Shown piece after piece: positions 51,060 through 52,148 of a stretch of DNA of 52,148 bases; position 1 is the first letter of the stretch; each line of letters begins with the position of its first letter. The notes beneath the pieces were generated by a model. The model saw only the letters and a program-made list of their open reading frames with translations, searched no databases and was not told the origin of the DNA. A program made the position numbers and the translations under genes. Location: assembly GCA_900545315.1 (NCBI GenBank), contig UQYM01000018.1, positions 1 through 52,148 of the forward strand. Reading direction: 5' to 3'. This stretch comes from an uncultured Alistipes sp. GTDB lineage: Bacteria; Bacteroidota; Bacteroidia; Bacteroidales; Rikenellaceae.

Positions 51060-52148
51060 ATGAGTTCTCTACAAGATTTTTTCAACAACCCCGATCCAAC
51101 TCACACCAAGGGTATTGTCCAGAAAAACAACATCATCAAACGTAATATTATCGCCCACATGGCCATTCAGGGCGACTGCACGTTGGCCGAACTGGCTCAA
51201 AAGCTTCATATCAGCATTCCAACCGTAACCAAGCTGATTGATGAATTGGTGCACGACAAGATTATCATCGACCGTGGTAAAATCTCTACCAGCGGCGGCC
51301 GACGTCCCAATATTTTCGGTTTAGCCAACTCCTCGATCTATTTTGCCGGGGCCGAAATAAGCCGCGATCAGATGGTACTGACCATCACTGACCTGCAAAA
51401 CAACGTTATCACTACACAACGTAATGTTGATTTCGTTTTGGAAGATACCGACGAATGCCTCAACAAAATCTGTCAAGCTATCGAAAATTTCTTGACCGGC
51501 TGTTCAATCGACCGTTCGAAGTTATTAGGTGTAGGAGTCTGCATTGCCGGACGGGTCAATCCTGAAACTGGACGCAGTTACAAATATTTTACGTCTAATC
51601 CGCAATCGTTGGCCGAGATTCTCGAATCCTATACCGGCCATCCGGTACTGATCGAAAACGACACCCGCGCCAAATGTTACGGCGAATATGTCAAAGGGTG
51701 TACCGGTGATGAAAAAAACATCATCTACCTCAACCTCGGACGGGGAGTCGCCATCGGCATCATCGTGGACGGGAAAATTTATTATGGTCGTTCGGGCTTC
51801 GCCGGAGAGTTCGGCCACACCCCTTTCTTTGACAATGAGATCATCTGCGACTGCGGTAAAAAAGGGTGTTTGGAGACCGAGGTTTCGGGAATTGCCATTG
51901 AAAATAAGATGATTGCACAAATCCAGAAAGGACGCAATACAATCCTGATGGAAAAGTATAACCACACCGGCAAAATCCACATCACCGACATCATCAACGC
52001 TGCACGCAACGACGACAACCTCTCGATCGAACTGATTGAGGAGGCCGGGGAAAAGATCGGTAAGAGCATCGCCTTCCTGATCAACATCTTCAACCCCGAA
52101 CAGGTCATTATCGGCGGTTATCTGGCCGGAGCGGGCGATTACCTGATG
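51060..52148 (+). CDS. ROK-family transcriptional regulator (NagC/XylR type), 3' truncated by window
   Basis: An open frame of 363 codons from ATG at 51060 to the last base without a stop. It begins MSSLQDFFNNPDPTHTKGIV. Residues about 20-75 are a winged helix-turn-helix (NIIKRNIIAHMAIQGDCTLAELAQKLHISIPTVTKLIDELV), followed by 'SGGRRPNIFGL', the usual link to the ROK domain. The ROK/actin-like ATPase domain shows GVGVCIAGRV, the sugar-site ENDTRAKCYGEY, GRSGFAGEFGH and the zinc motif CDCGKKGCLE. These regulators sense a sugar or sugar phosphate and repress catabolic or transport operons. In Bacteroidota this size with an N-terminal HTH is common near amino-sugar genes. Its target is probably outside the window. 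Confidence 0.93.
   Translation, partial: MSSLQDFFNNPDPTHTKGIVQKNNIIKRNIIAHMAIQGDCTLAELAQKLHISIPTVTKLIDELVHDKIIIDRGKISTSGGRRPNIFGLANSSIYFAGAEISRDQMVLTITDLQNNVITTQRNVDFVLEDTDECLNKICQAIENFLTGCSIDRSKLLGVGVCIAGRVNPETGRSYKYFTSNPQSLAEILESYTGHPVLIENDTRAKCYGEYVKGCTGDEKNIIYLNLGRGVAIGIIVDGKIYYGRSGFAGEFGHTPFFDNEIICDCGKKGCLETEVSGIAIENKMIAQIQKGRNTILMEKYNHTGKIHITDIINAARNDDNLSIELIEEAGEKIGKSIAFLINIFNPEQVIIGGYLAGAGDYLM

Overview
This window is ordinary chromosome from a Bacteroidota bacterium, most likely a gut Bacteroidales member near Rikenellaceae; I cannot name the genus. The signs are Bacteroidales-type promoters (TTG, 19-20 nt, TAnnTTTG) before several transcripts, many short SPII lipoproteins with the Cys just after a 16-25 residue signal, a TonB receptor with a carboxypeptidase-regulatory-like N-terminus, parE-parC order, fused large PurL, and families largely confined to this phylum (DUF4199, DUF4293, DUF4465, DUF4857, DUF4876, DUF6850). 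I see no phage, insertion sequence, CRISPR array, rRNA or tRNA.

Layout. 1-6.2 kb: menA, a small lipoprotein, an AlkA-like glycosylase, ferritin, and an ArsC/Spx-like protein followed by a 14-TM drug-efflux type MFS protein. 6.2-12.6 kb: NhaC antiporter, a DUF4465 lipoprotein under a cobalamin riboswitch, a divergent guanine-salvage pair (guaD, xpt), and the Nramp metal transporter mntH. 12.7-15.7 kb: a hemerythrin-like protein overlapping a LuxR-type response regulator, divergent from an OB-fold-like lipoprotein plus a PepSY-type membrane protein. 16.2-24.7 kb: a six-gene minus-strand operon (TonB receptor, DUF4876 lipoprotein, DUF6850 barrel, ABC ATPase, ABC permease, DUF4857 membrane protein). 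Its receptor gene carries one in-frame amber codon. 25-32 kb: mltG, a lipoprotein of unknown function, the small SRP RNA, and a tsaC-like/DUF4199/glycosyltransferase/DUF4293 run. 32-49 kb: housekeeping genes for the envelope, chromosome and metabolism (lolA-like, ftsK, murI, purL, DUF3298 lipoprotein, aroK, parC, parE, plsC, fabD). 49-52 kb: a polypurine tract, one more lipoprotein, and a ROK-family regulator that runs off the right edge.

Best candidate for an undescribed system: the 16.2-24.7 kb operon looks like a complete path from the outer membrane (receptor, surface lipoprotein, second barrel) to the inner membrane (ABC exporter-type pair and a large-periplasmic-domain protein), with no known substrate. 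A 14-bp sequence, CCACAAATARGGAT, lies upstream of it and also in the divergent region between the hemerythrin/LuxR operon and the lipoprotein/PepSY operon. This raises the testable idea that the three operons form one regulon responding to a redox, iron or diatomic-gas signal. The motif link is inference from very few sites.
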